Shown here piece by piece: positions 1-9,969 of a DNA stretch of 64,000 nucleotides (the stretch's first letter is position 1; every line of letters begins with the position of its first letter). The DNA lies in the NCBI GenBank assembly GCA_000697475.1, contig JNEU01001118.1:1-64000 (forward strand), given 5' to 3'. The notes beneath the pieces are model-generated. The model ran no database searches. It worked only from the letters and a program-made list of their open reading frames with translations, and was not told the origin of the DNA. A program made the translations under genes and the position numbers. The DNA is from Lichtheimia corymbifera B2541. Lineage: Eukaryota; Mucoromycota; Mucoromycetes; Mucorales; Lichtheimiaceae.

Positions 1-92
1 TTTAAATGAATGAAGTTGATCAGCATGTGCAAGAGTACCTTCTGACCAAGTTTCAAGTGCGAGATGAGGAATCCCAAGAAACTACATACTAA
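1..92 (+). CDS. C-terminal fragment of an unrecognised gene entering from the left edge
   Basis: An open frame covers the left edge and ends at a TAA at 90-92. Its last residues read NEVDQHVQEYLLTKFQVRD and then a short acidic/polar tail. The amphipathic, charged composition looks like the end of a coiled coil. It may be the last exon of a gene that starts outside the window. The main support is that a diverged copy of the same stretch lies about 193 bp downstream (201-264), which suggests it was once protein coding. I do not recognise the family. Confidence 0.25.
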
Positions 93-200
93 TTGACTTT
101 TTCATAAATCCGGCGCTTTCCCAATTTCCCGCCATCATAGTAAACCCCACATTATGCTCTCCCTTTCGAAATTTTTAAATAAAGTGTGTGTTCTTTATTA

Positions 201-264
201 AGACAAAGTTGTTCAGCAAGCCGAGGAGCATCTTGTGTGAAAGTTTCAGGTTCGAGAGAGGCAA
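201..264 (+). pseudogene. Decayed second copy of the left-edge C-terminal element
   Basis: This segment aligns without gaps to about 9-71, with roughly 70% of bases matching by eye. In the matching frame it reads DKVVQQAEEHLV, a stop, then KFQVRERQS, against the upstream NEVDQHVQEYLLTKFQVRDEES. The in-frame stop indicates loss of function. It looks like a remnant of a tandem duplication or of a small gene family. Confidence 0.35.
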
Positions 265-470
265 TCAAGGTCATGGATTAATTATAATTATAGTGTGCAT
301 GCATTTGTAGGGTAGTGCCTGCCCTCTTTAAATTTCCCACTTCCACTCTCAGCTTCTTGTCTCTTTCCTTTCCCATTCTCTACTGTTGCCCCATTCAAGT
401 ACAGTTACCACCTGCGATTGATTGTCCTGCTTCAACCCATCATGTCTATCCTACAACTGCCTTGATATGA

Positions 471-1215
471 TTGTCTTTGACTGAATGGCAAGCTCCATGG
501 CGAGTGCACCCACGACAATACTCTCGTTTCTTGACACTGCACGTTCTCTTGTGCACTCCTCTACCACGACCGAGTATAACAGCATTCACTCCAGCAGTTG
601 CTATCAGCAAGATCTTCTCTCCATTGACCCCAAATGGCGTTCACAGCCTTGTCACTCTACTACAACGCACGCTCTTGCACACCCTCTGCCGCGAACCAAC
701 GTAACAGCAGTTGCTATTCGTAAAGCCTTCAATCGATTATCTTAAGCAGCATTCTTTACTTGCAGTATCTTTGCCCTGGAGCCTCTTTCACGTGAACAGC
801 AGATAGCCATTGTACAGAGGCAGCTTGCTTTCAATACATACGGACTCCTATGGACGATGTCATATCAAGTACGCCTCAATACAAGCAATCTTCACCTGGT
901 TGAGCTGCGATGGAAAGTGACCAAGAAAAAGATTGATCTACAGCCGGATGGAAAAGGATGAGCAGCAGTATTGAACTTGCAACGGCTATGATGTTGGATG
1001 CAATCAAGCGAGAAAGAAATCTGGGATGTTGCTTTGGTTACCTGGCGTGTCGTCAGCAAAGTAGAATGGATCATACATGGGGATACGGCCGAGGATACAC
1101 GATGGATCAGATGGAATTTGGGAAGGGGCTTATATCTTTGACGAAAGGTGTTTTACAGCCATGGTTGATATTGGAGTACTCAAGACGATGCATGCAGCAG
1201 CCAAGAATACAATGA
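471..1215 (+). pseudogene. Degenerate protein-coding remnant, possibly a TPR/F-box family gene
   Basis: Several short overlapping frames carry protein-like stretches but no single model joins them. One begins at 485 with MASSMASAPTTILSFLDTAR and stops at 743-745. Another, after a possible intron acceptor near 764, reads EPLSREQQIAIVQRQLAF and continues to about 960. A third spans 958-1215. The pattern of an N-terminal helix followed by frame changes fits a frameshifted remnant. The opening resembles, from memory only, the N-termini of an expanded F-box/TPR-like family in Mucorales; I cannot confirm this. Low confidence. Confidence 0.25.
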
Positions 1216-2418
1216 CATAGTTATCCCTGTTGACCCTTAGTATATAATTCATCCGTATCCTTTTATCATCTTTACTTTATAAACACCCATACTACCATCT
1301 GCTATGCTTCGACGTTTTCACTGAATGAAAATGCGGTCCAACACTGTATTTAAAAGGGCATCGTACTATTAGCACATATGATATGCAGGATGTGGATCAC
1401 ATATTGATTTATGGATCGAAAAGGGGAACATGATATTTGAAGGTCGGAAAACGGGGTTGGATCATTTACATTCATTTACGAGCCCACGCTTCATTGTAAA
1501 ATTTAGAGATACAGGTACTTTATGTTTTGCATATATGACTGTAAGCGTGATGGAGTTGCTTTCTCCTTGTGGATGGTGTCGGCTGCATTAACGGAAAGAA
1601 GGAGAGCTGAGTGAAATGGCACGTGGTGGTTACACAAACACGTCGTTGACAGGTTGCTGCACAAATGCGATGATGAGACGTCTACCTTTGAGCAATAAAA
1701 GAGCGTAATGCTGAGACGGTACTTTCACTGTCGAGTCGTGTTCGAATTGTACGTGATGTTATTGCTGTTGCTATGGAATCAAGAGCGTTGCCATTGGTCT
1801 TGGAAAGTGCTTGCGGTTGTTGTTATTGTTTGCGTCACATGCCTTTGCATCGTTATCATCATAGCATTTTTACCTTGCGGCGTGCCTTTTCTTGTTCATG
1901 CAGATGCCATCCTCTTGTTGTGTTGGCTACATGCATGTGTGCAGGATAATGCACGACGTAAAGGACATTCTTATCCATAACCAACTCTTATCGCCATTGA
2001 CTTTATTTCTCAAACTATATCCCTTGCTATGCAGCGAGCTAACAATATGCTTTATGCATCCTTGGGCAACCATCGTATATAGCCTCTTCCTTCATATATG
2101 CAACAACATTATGCATAACTCCCTCGTGAACGATAAAGTAATGCTTCGAATCGCCATGGCAAACCTGATATGTATTCTCGATCATATACGTGAGTTGTAG
2201 TAGGTAGTGCATGCTATACAGCATACGGACTGATGCTCTTCGTTTGAGCGTTGCCCAGTCAAATTCTCTCGGATCAAGAATGTTGAATCATAGACGTTTT
2301 GGGGTGAAGCAGTAGAATCGCTCATATGAAGTGGATTGAGTAATAGTTGAGGATGGGAGGAAAGGACCATAGCTGACAATGGGGCACAACACGTATTAAA
2401 GGGACAATAAGGTCATTT
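1216..2418. other. Intergenic, AT-rich, no gene seen
   Basis: Open frames here are short, have hydrophobic or biased translations and lack plausible splice partners. No tRNA-like fold was noticed. It probably holds the 3' flank of the downstream minus-strand kelch gene, whose stop codon is at 2419-2421. Confidence 0.5.
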
Positions 2419-4382
2419 TTATATATCAAAGTTTGTTATCTGTGGCAGGTACGCACAAGCACTAAGTTCTAGAATATGCACATCATCAAAGACATCTTTG
2501 CCATCGTATCCTCCCAACACATATATCCGTGAATCATGTAACACTGCAGTGTGATATCCCCTGGCAACAATTGGACTTCCGTATACGGTACGTGTTTCCC
2601 AAGCCATAGACACTAATATCGTCCCTCTGTTAATTGCATTGGCCATTTCCATTAAACAAGTCTGAACTTACCGAGATTCAACATAAGCACTTGATTGGAA
2701 TACCGGCTTCCATCATGTCCACCAATAACGAAAACATAGGATCCCACTTGTAAGGCAGCATGGGCAAGACGTGGGATGATACGATCAAGGACATCCACTT
2801 GAGACCATACATTTGCCACTAGAGTAGTAACCATATATCAATAAAGGTTATCCTTCTTCCAAGTGATCGAATCTTTTTACCTAAATCCAGAATATATACA
2901 TCACCAAAGCATGTCTTGCCATCACTGCCGCCATATACGACCAATTTATCCTTGACGAGTGTTGTAGTATGGTATCCACGTTGAGGAGGACGAGTCCCTG
3001 TAGGATCAAGTTGTTTCCATTGAGGAGGATCCTGAGCAAGATCAAGCGTATGAACATCATTGAGAGCGTGTCCACCATCACCACCGCCAAAGATCACTAG
3101 CTTGTTACCCCACAAGCTAGCTGTATGGGCACGTCGTGGGATAGGGGGTTTGCCTACAGTTTCCACCTTGGACCAATATGAGGTTCCTGTTTTTGGTCAT
3201 CGATGAGTATCACAATGTAATTAAAAGCCATGTACTACGTTACCAATGTCAAACTTGTATACATCATTGAAGTAATGTGGGCCATCACCACCACCAAAGA
3301 CATAGAGATCTCGTTGCATACGGCCATCCAGTCGACGTTCTACTAGCGTCATACTGTGTGCTCTTGAAGGAGGAGGCGGTTTGCCTGATACGGATGGTTT
3401 GGACCAAGTCATTGTTTCTAACAACTTGTATTTAGTACACCTGGATATCCAACTTTCGCATGAACTAACCCATATCGAGAACATGCAATGTGTTGAAGCA
3501 TCGCTTTGCATCCGATCCACCAAATACGTATAAATGATCTTGAACCACACAAGATGAATGAGCACGAAGAGCTGGAGCGTCTTTGCTACGTGCACTAAAT
3601 GTCACTGCTCTTGACCAATACATTCCTGCTGCTGGCGCAGGTGGTACTTGAGGATTGGTGCGTGTCAATTCCAATGCTGCTGCCACGTGATCAGCCACAA
3701 CACATTTCGAAGTTGTTCCATTTGTAGATTTGGCGGCCGAATGCTTCTTTTTTCTAACGTTGAATGATGAAGGGCTTTGGTGCTCCTGTTGCTGTTGTTG
3801 ATGTTGATGGTGATGATGATGGTTATGATGATGGTGATGGTGGTCTTGGTTTAACGTTGGGAGCGTCGAACCATGATGAGCTATATCCACTGATGTAGCA
3901 GGAGTCGAAGTGACTGTAGCAAAACTCGATGTTGGTGGGCTGTTTGTAGCTATATAGATTGCATTAGATACTCGAGATGTTGGATGGATGGCCATTAAAT
4001 ACTCACTGAAAGAAGATGATGGTGATAATGGAAGGTTCCGAGGAGATGTTGGAAGGTTGAGAGCAGAAGTCTTGCTTGGATTATAGCCAAGAGGTGGTGG
4101 TGGTGCTCGTGTTTTGGATCGGGCGATACCATTGTATTGAGCCATGGGTAACTGTAGATCGTGGATACTATCCTCACCACCTCGACCATCCGGTGGCAAT
4201 GTTGGTGATTCAGAAGGAGCAGGTGCACTAGATAAGAACAGAGAGCATAGCGGATCAATGCTAATAGCACGTATAATAATTATATATATCCCCTCGGCCA
4301 TTATCATCCATGCATGAATAATAAGGCCCCACGTGATAATCTTGACTTACCTTGCAGTATGATTACTAGTCACCTGGACCAT
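2419..4382 (-). CDS. Cytosolic six-repeat kelch protein (Tea1/RanGEF-independent kelch type)
   Basis: Seven exons can be joined in frame: 4382-4351, 4227-4007, 3949-3470, 3417-3244, 3186-2881, 2818-2672 and 2624-2419, giving 521 aa. The first ~230 residues are low complexity, with a His/Gln run near 3785-3840. Six kelch repeats follow, each with the R-A-H/G-Y-H strand, a VFGG or VYGG doublet and a closing hydrophobic-D-hydrophobic-G motif, so a six-bladed propeller is expected. There is no signal peptide or TM segment, which points to a cytosolic scaffold. Exons 4, 5 and 6 are symmetric phase 1-1 modules ending on the closing Gly codon. Yeast and fission-yeast relatives with this layout act in polarity, but partner domains such as coiled coils are absent here, so no ortholog name is given. 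The start is chosen because its short first exon splices in frame. Confidence 0.85.
3785..3842 (-). repeat. His/Gln-coding low-complexity tract in the kelch gene
   Basis: Imperfect triplet repeats (plus strand GTT, GAT and GGT rich) encode runs of His followed by Gln in the N-terminal linker of the kelch protein. The tract may be length variable. Confidence 0.7.
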
Positions 4383-4546
4383 GTAGCGAACAAGTAAAGT
4401 GGGGAAGGAGGGAAAAAAGAAAAGAGGGAAAGAGGAAGAGGGAAGACAATGAAAAAGAGCAAAAGAAAATGTGGTGTGTATTGGCTGACATTAGATTGGA
4501 AGAGAGAAAAAGGCTTTAAACCACATGGAAATATGGGGTCGGGGTG

Positions 4547-5167
4547 TTACAATGTCCAACGATACATGATCTCTGCAAACTCTTCGTCGTCGATCGGTTC
4601 CTGTCCACTCAACAAATCAAGTGCATCCACCAATGCAACGGCTAGAATATGGCGACACTATCATTCAATTGGTTCCATATTAGTGGTTCATTCTAACCAT
4701 CCATCCTCTTTCTTGTTACCATCACTGTCGACCGATCACAAAGGGTTGCGTTTCGGAATTCAGCGCAAGAACAATAGCGAGGATCGAGAAAACATGTGTA
4801 CCAAGTATTCGGTCGGTCATCTTTCTGGAAACATGCATCGGATACTCGATATATAACGCGTCCTGCTTGACATATAGCTCGCTCCACTAATAGATATACA
4901 TATCAACTTGCTGATATTGTCACCCACTGCCACTACCAGTTACCCTACCTGCGTTATTGTCAATCAAATAAAACGATTCCTGCAACTTGGTTTCGAATAC
5001 TTCATGGAGTCGATGGGCGTGTTCAATCGTCACTGTTGGGAAAGGGAACATTAGTATGACAACCAAGCAACCAAGCTAATGGAAAGATACTTGCATTCCT
5101 TTGACGCGGCTAATTCTTCAAAAAGGGTATCGACAAGTTGAAGAGCATAATGAGTCTCTTCAGCCAT
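4547..5167 (-). CDS. sws1: SWS1/ZSWIM7-like SWIM zinc-finger protein (Shu complex type)
   Basis: Four exons (5167-5091, 5032-4949, 4886-4720, 4657-4547) encode a protein of about 145 aa; human ZSWIM7 is of similar size. The SWIM finger is complete after splicing: YCSCAEF, a spacer, then MCRHILA, giving the CxC...CxH ligands. The helix after the finger and an acidic tail match the SWS1 family, which with a RAD51 paralog forms the Shu complex that supports Rad51 filaments in homologous recombination in the nucleus. It lies head to tail 164 bp downstream of the kelch gene start. The C-terminal three exons are firm. Exon 1 (MAEETHYALQLVDTLFEELA) is plausible but its phase is off by one from exon 2 with the obvious GT-AG intron, so the N-terminus is unresolved. 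Confidence 0.75.
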
Positions 5168-5336
5168 TCAGCCTGAGTACACAAGAGGTGTGGGAGGAGG
5201 TGGTGTAAAGTCAAACAAAGGAGGAAGAAAATGGTTGGTTCATAACGTCCCATGCATTGTTGTGATCCATAACAACAGCTGCTGTTACTTTTTTTATTTA
5301 TGTTTTTGGCCTTGGCACATGCCATATAACATACAC

Positions 5337-5368
<32 letters not shown>

Positions 5369-5742
5369 TCTCGCTTTGAGGCGCAGGAACCCCACGTCTC
5401 TCAGTATCTCGACCATCGTATCGGTCACATTGTTGTTTTCGGATCCTCCTGATTCAGAAATCCGCCCTGGCATGTGACACCCTGTATGCAATGCAAAATA
5501 TGAAAAAATAGATCACTTGCTCTTCGGATGGTTTTTCATTCTAATCCATGAGACAAAGTTTACAACTATAAGCATTACAATATACAATACAATGGAGGAA
5601 CATGGGTAACTGATGATGGGGTTTAAGGGGGGTGATCATTGGTTGCAAAATAAACAATAGAACTGAGGATGGTGTGTGTGTGTGTGTGGAGCGTATCAAA
5701 TATGGTAGGCCTCTTGTTGTTGTTGTTATTGTTTTTCTTCAC
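5168..5742. other. Intergenic between SUR7-like 3' end and SWS1-like 5' end
   Basis: It holds the presumed promoter of the SWS1-like gene and the 3' flank of the SUR7-like gene. It contains a CA microsatellite and a short GT run near 5671-5688. Reading frames crossing the CA repeat are repeat artefacts. Confidence 0.6.
5333..5368 (+). repeat. (AC)n microsatellite
   Basis: About 36 bp of AC dinucleotide repeat with one G interruption at 5341. It is noncoding and lies about 170 bp upstream of the SWS1-like start. Confidence 0.95.
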
Positions 5743-6521
5743 TTAAGCGGCAGGTGCTTCCTTGCTGCCCCAGATACGACGATTAGGAGCAAAACAGCAT
5801 GTAACGCAATACCAGAAAGAAGAAAGTAATAAAGCAACCATGGCACCCAATGTCATCCACATAGATGGACCAAGATGGCCAGTAGCATCGATACCTGCAC
5901 CCTTGGCATTGTTGACTCCACGAAGACCAACAACCATCAAGATAACAAACACAACGATCATCACCAATGCCGCTACAAAGGTAAGGAAGGATGCCAAAAA
6001 GTCGCTACCTCGACGGAAACCAGACATGCAAGTGACGACCATGGCTGCCAGTGTAAGACCCAATGCGATCCAATATAGAATAAAGTTGGCGAGAAAGACG
6101 CGATCATAACTATCGAGTCCTATAGCATCCCGGATAGGTGCAAGATCACTACCGCCTGCCGTTGCTAAACAACCAATGCATTAGATGAATTAGTATCCTA
6201 TGACTACAATACACAATCGTCTTGATAATAACTTACTCCAGTCAAAAGCGGGCTCTGGTTGACTGCATTGTGTCACCTCGCCATCTCGTCCTGTGCAATA
6301 ATTCCTAAAGAGCAACTAATGTCAACAATGATTTAACATGTCGAGAAAAACCAAAGCAATTACCATAAACCGAAATCAATAAACTGCCTGCTAATCTCGA
6401 GACGTGCAAAATAAAGCTCTTTCAAAAATGGTCGATTGTAGGTGTTGCCTAGCAACGTAAAGATTTGCAATACAAGGGCTGCAAAATCGAAGAATGTGGC
6501 GAGAAATGGAAGCAATGACAT
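5743..6521 (-). CDS. SUR7/PalI-family four-TM plasma membrane protein
   Basis: Three exons (6521-6364, 6304-6237, 6164-5743) give exactly 216 codons including the stop. The first TM begins at residue 3 (LLPFLATFFDFAALVLQIF). The first extracellular loop carries FIDFGLWNYCTG, close to the W-x-x-C-x-G signature of SUR7/PalI and claudin-like proteins, and a second Cys (TQCSQPE). Three more TM segments follow (FILYWIALGLTLAAMVV; FVAALVMIVVFVILMVVGL; WMTLGAMVALLLSSFWY). The tail is short, with CCFAPNRRIW. Family members localise to eisosome/MCC domains or sense external pH through PalI; which role applies cannot be read from sequence. The start fits a TM beginning almost at the N-terminus. Confidence 0.85.
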
Positions 6522-7507
6522 GGAATGCGATTGAGCTCAGTGATAAAAGGGAAAGAGAAAAAATACAGAAAAGAAGTGGGTGTAAAAGATCGAAACCCAA
6601 AGGAGTCTCTTTTTATGCAAGAGAATCGTCTGACAGCCACCGGATTATGACGAAATGCAAAAAAGGTCTAATCCAAAAATAGAGCACTGAAATGGCCCTG
6701 CACCACACAATTATTTTGTTCAAAGCATCATCAATGAAAGCCTCGCATACACTCCGCCACTACTGCCAAGAAGCCGCACCCGATAACTTGATGCATTACG
6801 ACGCACAAACGATTTTTCCACCCGTTTCTGTGCTGCTGTGCATGACATTCTTGATGGCAGCACACCTTACTTTTTTATGGTATAGTCTTTGGCACTGACT
6901 CGTTCGGATGACCCACCATAGGAGCTTATGCTTTTTTTTCTTTCCTGGGATGATTGAGAATATGCATGCATTTATCATCCATTGCTTTACCTGGTTATAT
7001 GATTCTATGTTGCAGAAGAAAACACAAACGGGACGACAGATCGGATCGCTTGGCATTTTCTAAAGAGACGATCTCCAGCTGGATTTATAAAAAGAACTGG
7101 ACGACGAGGTCATGCTGTGCAACCCTATTTTCCATCCTGAGCAACCTATGTCTCATCCACTGACACAAATCAAAGCCCAAGTATTTGGTTTCGTGCCACA
7201 ATGGGAGAGATGTAATCTTTTATGATCCGTCAAAATTAAAAAAGATCCTTCCCGCCGCATAAGAGAGCGGGGAGAAGACATGCATCATCAGCACCATCAA
7301 ACCCCAGCTTATTGTTACACTGATACGCCATGCATGGAAACAAACGATGCAGCACTTTCTTGGCTGCTGACACCTTTTGATCCCTCACATGTTCACCAAA
7401 GAAACGACATGCGTGACTCATACTATGATATTCAATATTACAAGATGGGGAAGAGGCTATACTTGATATACAATCTATGCTATACAGAGGGTGGAGGGGG
7501 GTATGTA
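6522..7507. other. Intergenic, no gene seen
   Basis: About 1 kb of AT-rich sequence between two minus-strand genes. It should contain the SUR7-like promoter and the 3' flank of the next gene. Open frames are short and biased. Confidence 0.5.
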
Positions 7508-9052
7508 TTAAGAAGCGTAACGACACCAAACGCCCAAGCCAACAAGAACACATGTAAGAATAAGGCTGAGAACACTCATCCAGCAATTGAGCTGGCCAAC
7601 GATACGGGTGTTGATAAGAGATGTGGATTGTTTTTGTGTTTCCAGATCGGTGGGTAAACGGCGCCGTTGTTGGCGTACATAGATCCACGCGCCGATCCAC
7701 CACAATGGGAAAAACAAAAAGCCAAACAGAAACATCGAAGATTGCATTGTATAAGTTGCACGTTCACAATGGCTGTTGTTGATGCCATCACAACAACAAC
7801 TCTTTGGTGCAAAAGATATATGTCCCTTGTCGTCAACGTGCACTTGTTGTTTGCCGGATCTTCCATGCCTATCAATCCAAAAAGCTGAGAAGCGGCGTGG
7901 TGCAGCTGTGGTTGTAGTGGTGGTATTAAGCGTCCCGTGATAAGGAGGATGGATCAATGAATCGAGCTTGTTGGATAAGGAGGATCCACTTGATATAGTG
8001 GGTGGTCGAATAAACTTTTCTGTCGTAGTCGTAGTCGCTGTTGTTTTCTGTGATGGCTGCTGTTGCATACGTTGTTTACTTTTTCGACGGGGATGATGTT
8101 GTACCCAGCTATAAAGCCAGTTGCCACCATCCGATATACCTGAAGAGCGATGCTGCTGCTGATGATGATGACGATGCGAATTATAATGTCTCGTATGATG
8201 GGGACAACCACCGCCACCTGATGATTCACTACTGGGGTTGCTGATATTGTTCATGCAATACTGGCAGCTGGTAGATGCACTATGCAAGCTTAAATGATCG
8301 TGATCATCATCATCATCATCATCGTCATCATCCTCGTCGTACAACACCTCAGGCACATGTCCTGCAGCTGCCATATCCTCATCCGATAAATGCAACACCA
8401 TCGATGAGCGCACAGAGGAGTATTTATCATGATAATAGGAGGATCGATGAAGACGACTGCTACTACTACCACCATTGCTGCCAGCAGGATATAAGGTAAA
8501 TGTGCCTAGAATAGCACCCAAACTATGGCGTCTTTTCATTCGTAAGGATTTTTTGTTTTTGCTGCTGTTGCCATGAAAATGTCGTGTTGACTTTGTGGAT
8601 GAAGCAGGATGCATGAATCGTTGTTTTTCCTTTTTCAAGATACGCGATGATGCTGGTGGAAATGTCCGTCGTTTATGCAAGAATAAAGCTGATAAGGCTG
8701 CGCTGCTACGTCTCCGTGTTTGTCTCCATGATGCAGACCATCGACTACTACTGCTACTATCACCTTCTGGTAATGATGATGAGTGAGATGATTTGGGTGC
8801 GATTGTGGGTCTTCGTTTACGTCTCCAGGAAGGGAATCCCAAAGAGGATGAAGATGTGTTGGTATCGGTTGATATGGGTACAGGTGATTCATCAGCCATG
8901 TCGTGGTTGCTAGTCGTGGCGGCTGATCTTCGATGATCGTTATAAGAAGAAGGTTGGTATGGGTCGGTAGAACATGTAATAGCAGAGCTACTCTCGTTTG
9001 GAGGTTCTTGTACACCATCATTGTCGATACGATTTTTTCGGGAGGAAGGCAT
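7508..9052 (-). CDS. Unrecognised low-complexity protein with a two-TM C-terminus
   Basis: A single 514-codon frame without need for introns. The N-terminal ~380 residues are Ser/His/Arg rich, with KRRRP-like basic patches, a Glu/Asp run (acidic repeat encoded at about 8296-8342) and Cys pairs (SCQYCMNN). The last ~100 residues are different: a cluster SCCCDG, a hydrophobic segment MFLFGFLFFPLWWIGAWIYV, a polar stretch RRRLPTDLETQK, a second TM (WMSVLSLILTCVLVGLGVWC) and a short end. The conserved-looking aromatic TM hairpin suggests the tail anchors a disordered cytosolic region to a membrane. The hairpin resembles small fungal membrane tails I cannot name. No function is assigned. Confidence 0.7.
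   Translation of the reverse strand: MPSSRKNRIDNDGVQEPPNESSSAITCSTDPYQPSSYNDHRRSAATTSNHDMADESPVPISTDTNTSSSSLGFPSWRRKRRPTIAPKSSHSSSLPEGDSSSSSRWSASWRQTRRRSSAALSALFLHKRRTFPPASSRILKKEKQRFMHPASSTKSTRHFHGNSSKNKKSLRMKRRHSLGAILGTFTLYPAGSNGGSSSSRLHRSSYYHDKYSSVRSSMVLHLSDEDMAAAGHVPEVLYDEDDDDDDDDDDHDHLSLHSASTSCQYCMNNISNPSSESSGGGGCPHHTRHYNSHRHHHQQQHRSSGISDGGNWLYSWVQHHPRRKSKQRMQQQPSQKTTATTTTTEKFIRPPTISSGSSLSNKLDSLIHPPYHGTLNTTTTTTAAPRRFSAFWIDRHGRSGKQQVHVDDKGHISFAPKSCCCDGINNSHCERATYTMQSSMFLFGFLFFPLWWIGAWIYVRQQRRRLPTDLETQKQSTSLINTRIVGQLNCWMSVLSLILTCVLVGLGVWCRYAS
8296..8342 (-). repeat. Acidic (Asp) trinucleotide tract
   Basis: ATC/GTC triplets on the plus strand encode a run of Asp/Glu within the low-complexity protein. 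Confidence 0.8.
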
Positions 9053-9969
9053 TAGGCGGTGTTGATTATAATAAAGTAAAGAAAGAGGTGTATGTACACG
9101 AAAAAGAATGTATGGGATGGCTAAACGTAGATCTGGAAGGACTCATCTTTTTCTTTGCCAGGGGGTGGTGGTAAGAAGGGGGGGGTTGTAAAGAAAAAAG
9201 TGATGCCTCTCCTTAACGCATTGGCAACAGCCCAATTCCTTTGCTCCTTTTATGTGCTGTGTGTGTATTTGTGTATGTGTATGAGTATACATATGGTGGC
9301 ACATGCACTCCGCTGTAAGAGTATCAATATAATTGTGCTGCTATGCTTGCTCATAGGTTGCTGTTATGTTTTGGTGTGTACATGTTGATCATCTCCCAAC
9401 CCCTCATCTTGTTAACTGCATATTGCATAGCACTGGAAATAGCGCGTTCCATTGTTGCTGCTGTTGGTGGATAGATAATAATGCTTGTCGATCTGACAAG
9501 CTCATTTCAGCTGCTCCTGATACCAACCCCATCCATAAAAAGTAAAAAGAGTGTCGTTGTCTGATTGTGTGCGTGTGTATTATGTGCCATTCTCTGGGAT
9601 TCGATAATGAGGGTGGGAAATCTCCTATTTTGCTGCTATTGTAATAACGTTATCCCCCCTTGTACGCAGTTTTCCGTGTCGTCAGCAGCATGTCACGTTG
9701 AAAAAGCTCATATATCGCTATATTTGTCGATTCAGGGTGTATCTTTATGTAGGCAGAATTTGAAAGTGAATGATCCCAAGACGTCTTATCTAATATACGG
9801 ATGGGGAGGTAGATGCATATCATAATATGATCCTTGTACTATAAAATATTATGCGCATCAATCAGCCTCGTGTCAAAACATATCTCCTCCTTCCCTACGC
9901 CTGAGGATTACCTAAAATAGAGCAATTTTACTTGCCACTGCTAATGCAGACCCTTGTCCTTCACACAAC
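9053..9969. other. Divergent intergenic region (low-complexity protein / cytidylate kinase)
   Basis: About 0.9 kb separates the two start codons. It is AT-rich with G- and GT-rich patches near 9170-9190 and 9250-9290. It presumably holds both promoters. No RNA gene was recognised. Confidence 0.5.

Noticed and set aside
3995..4270. Minus-strand frame with a His-rich, Leu-rich translation inside the kelch gene
   Set aside because: It is an alternative frame of exon 2 and its flanking intron; the spliced kelch model explains the sequence.
5190..5491. Frames on both strands crossing the CA microsatellite with Thr/His or Cys/Val repeats
   Set aside because: The translation is simply the dinucleotide repeat. 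No splice partners; the region is intergenic.
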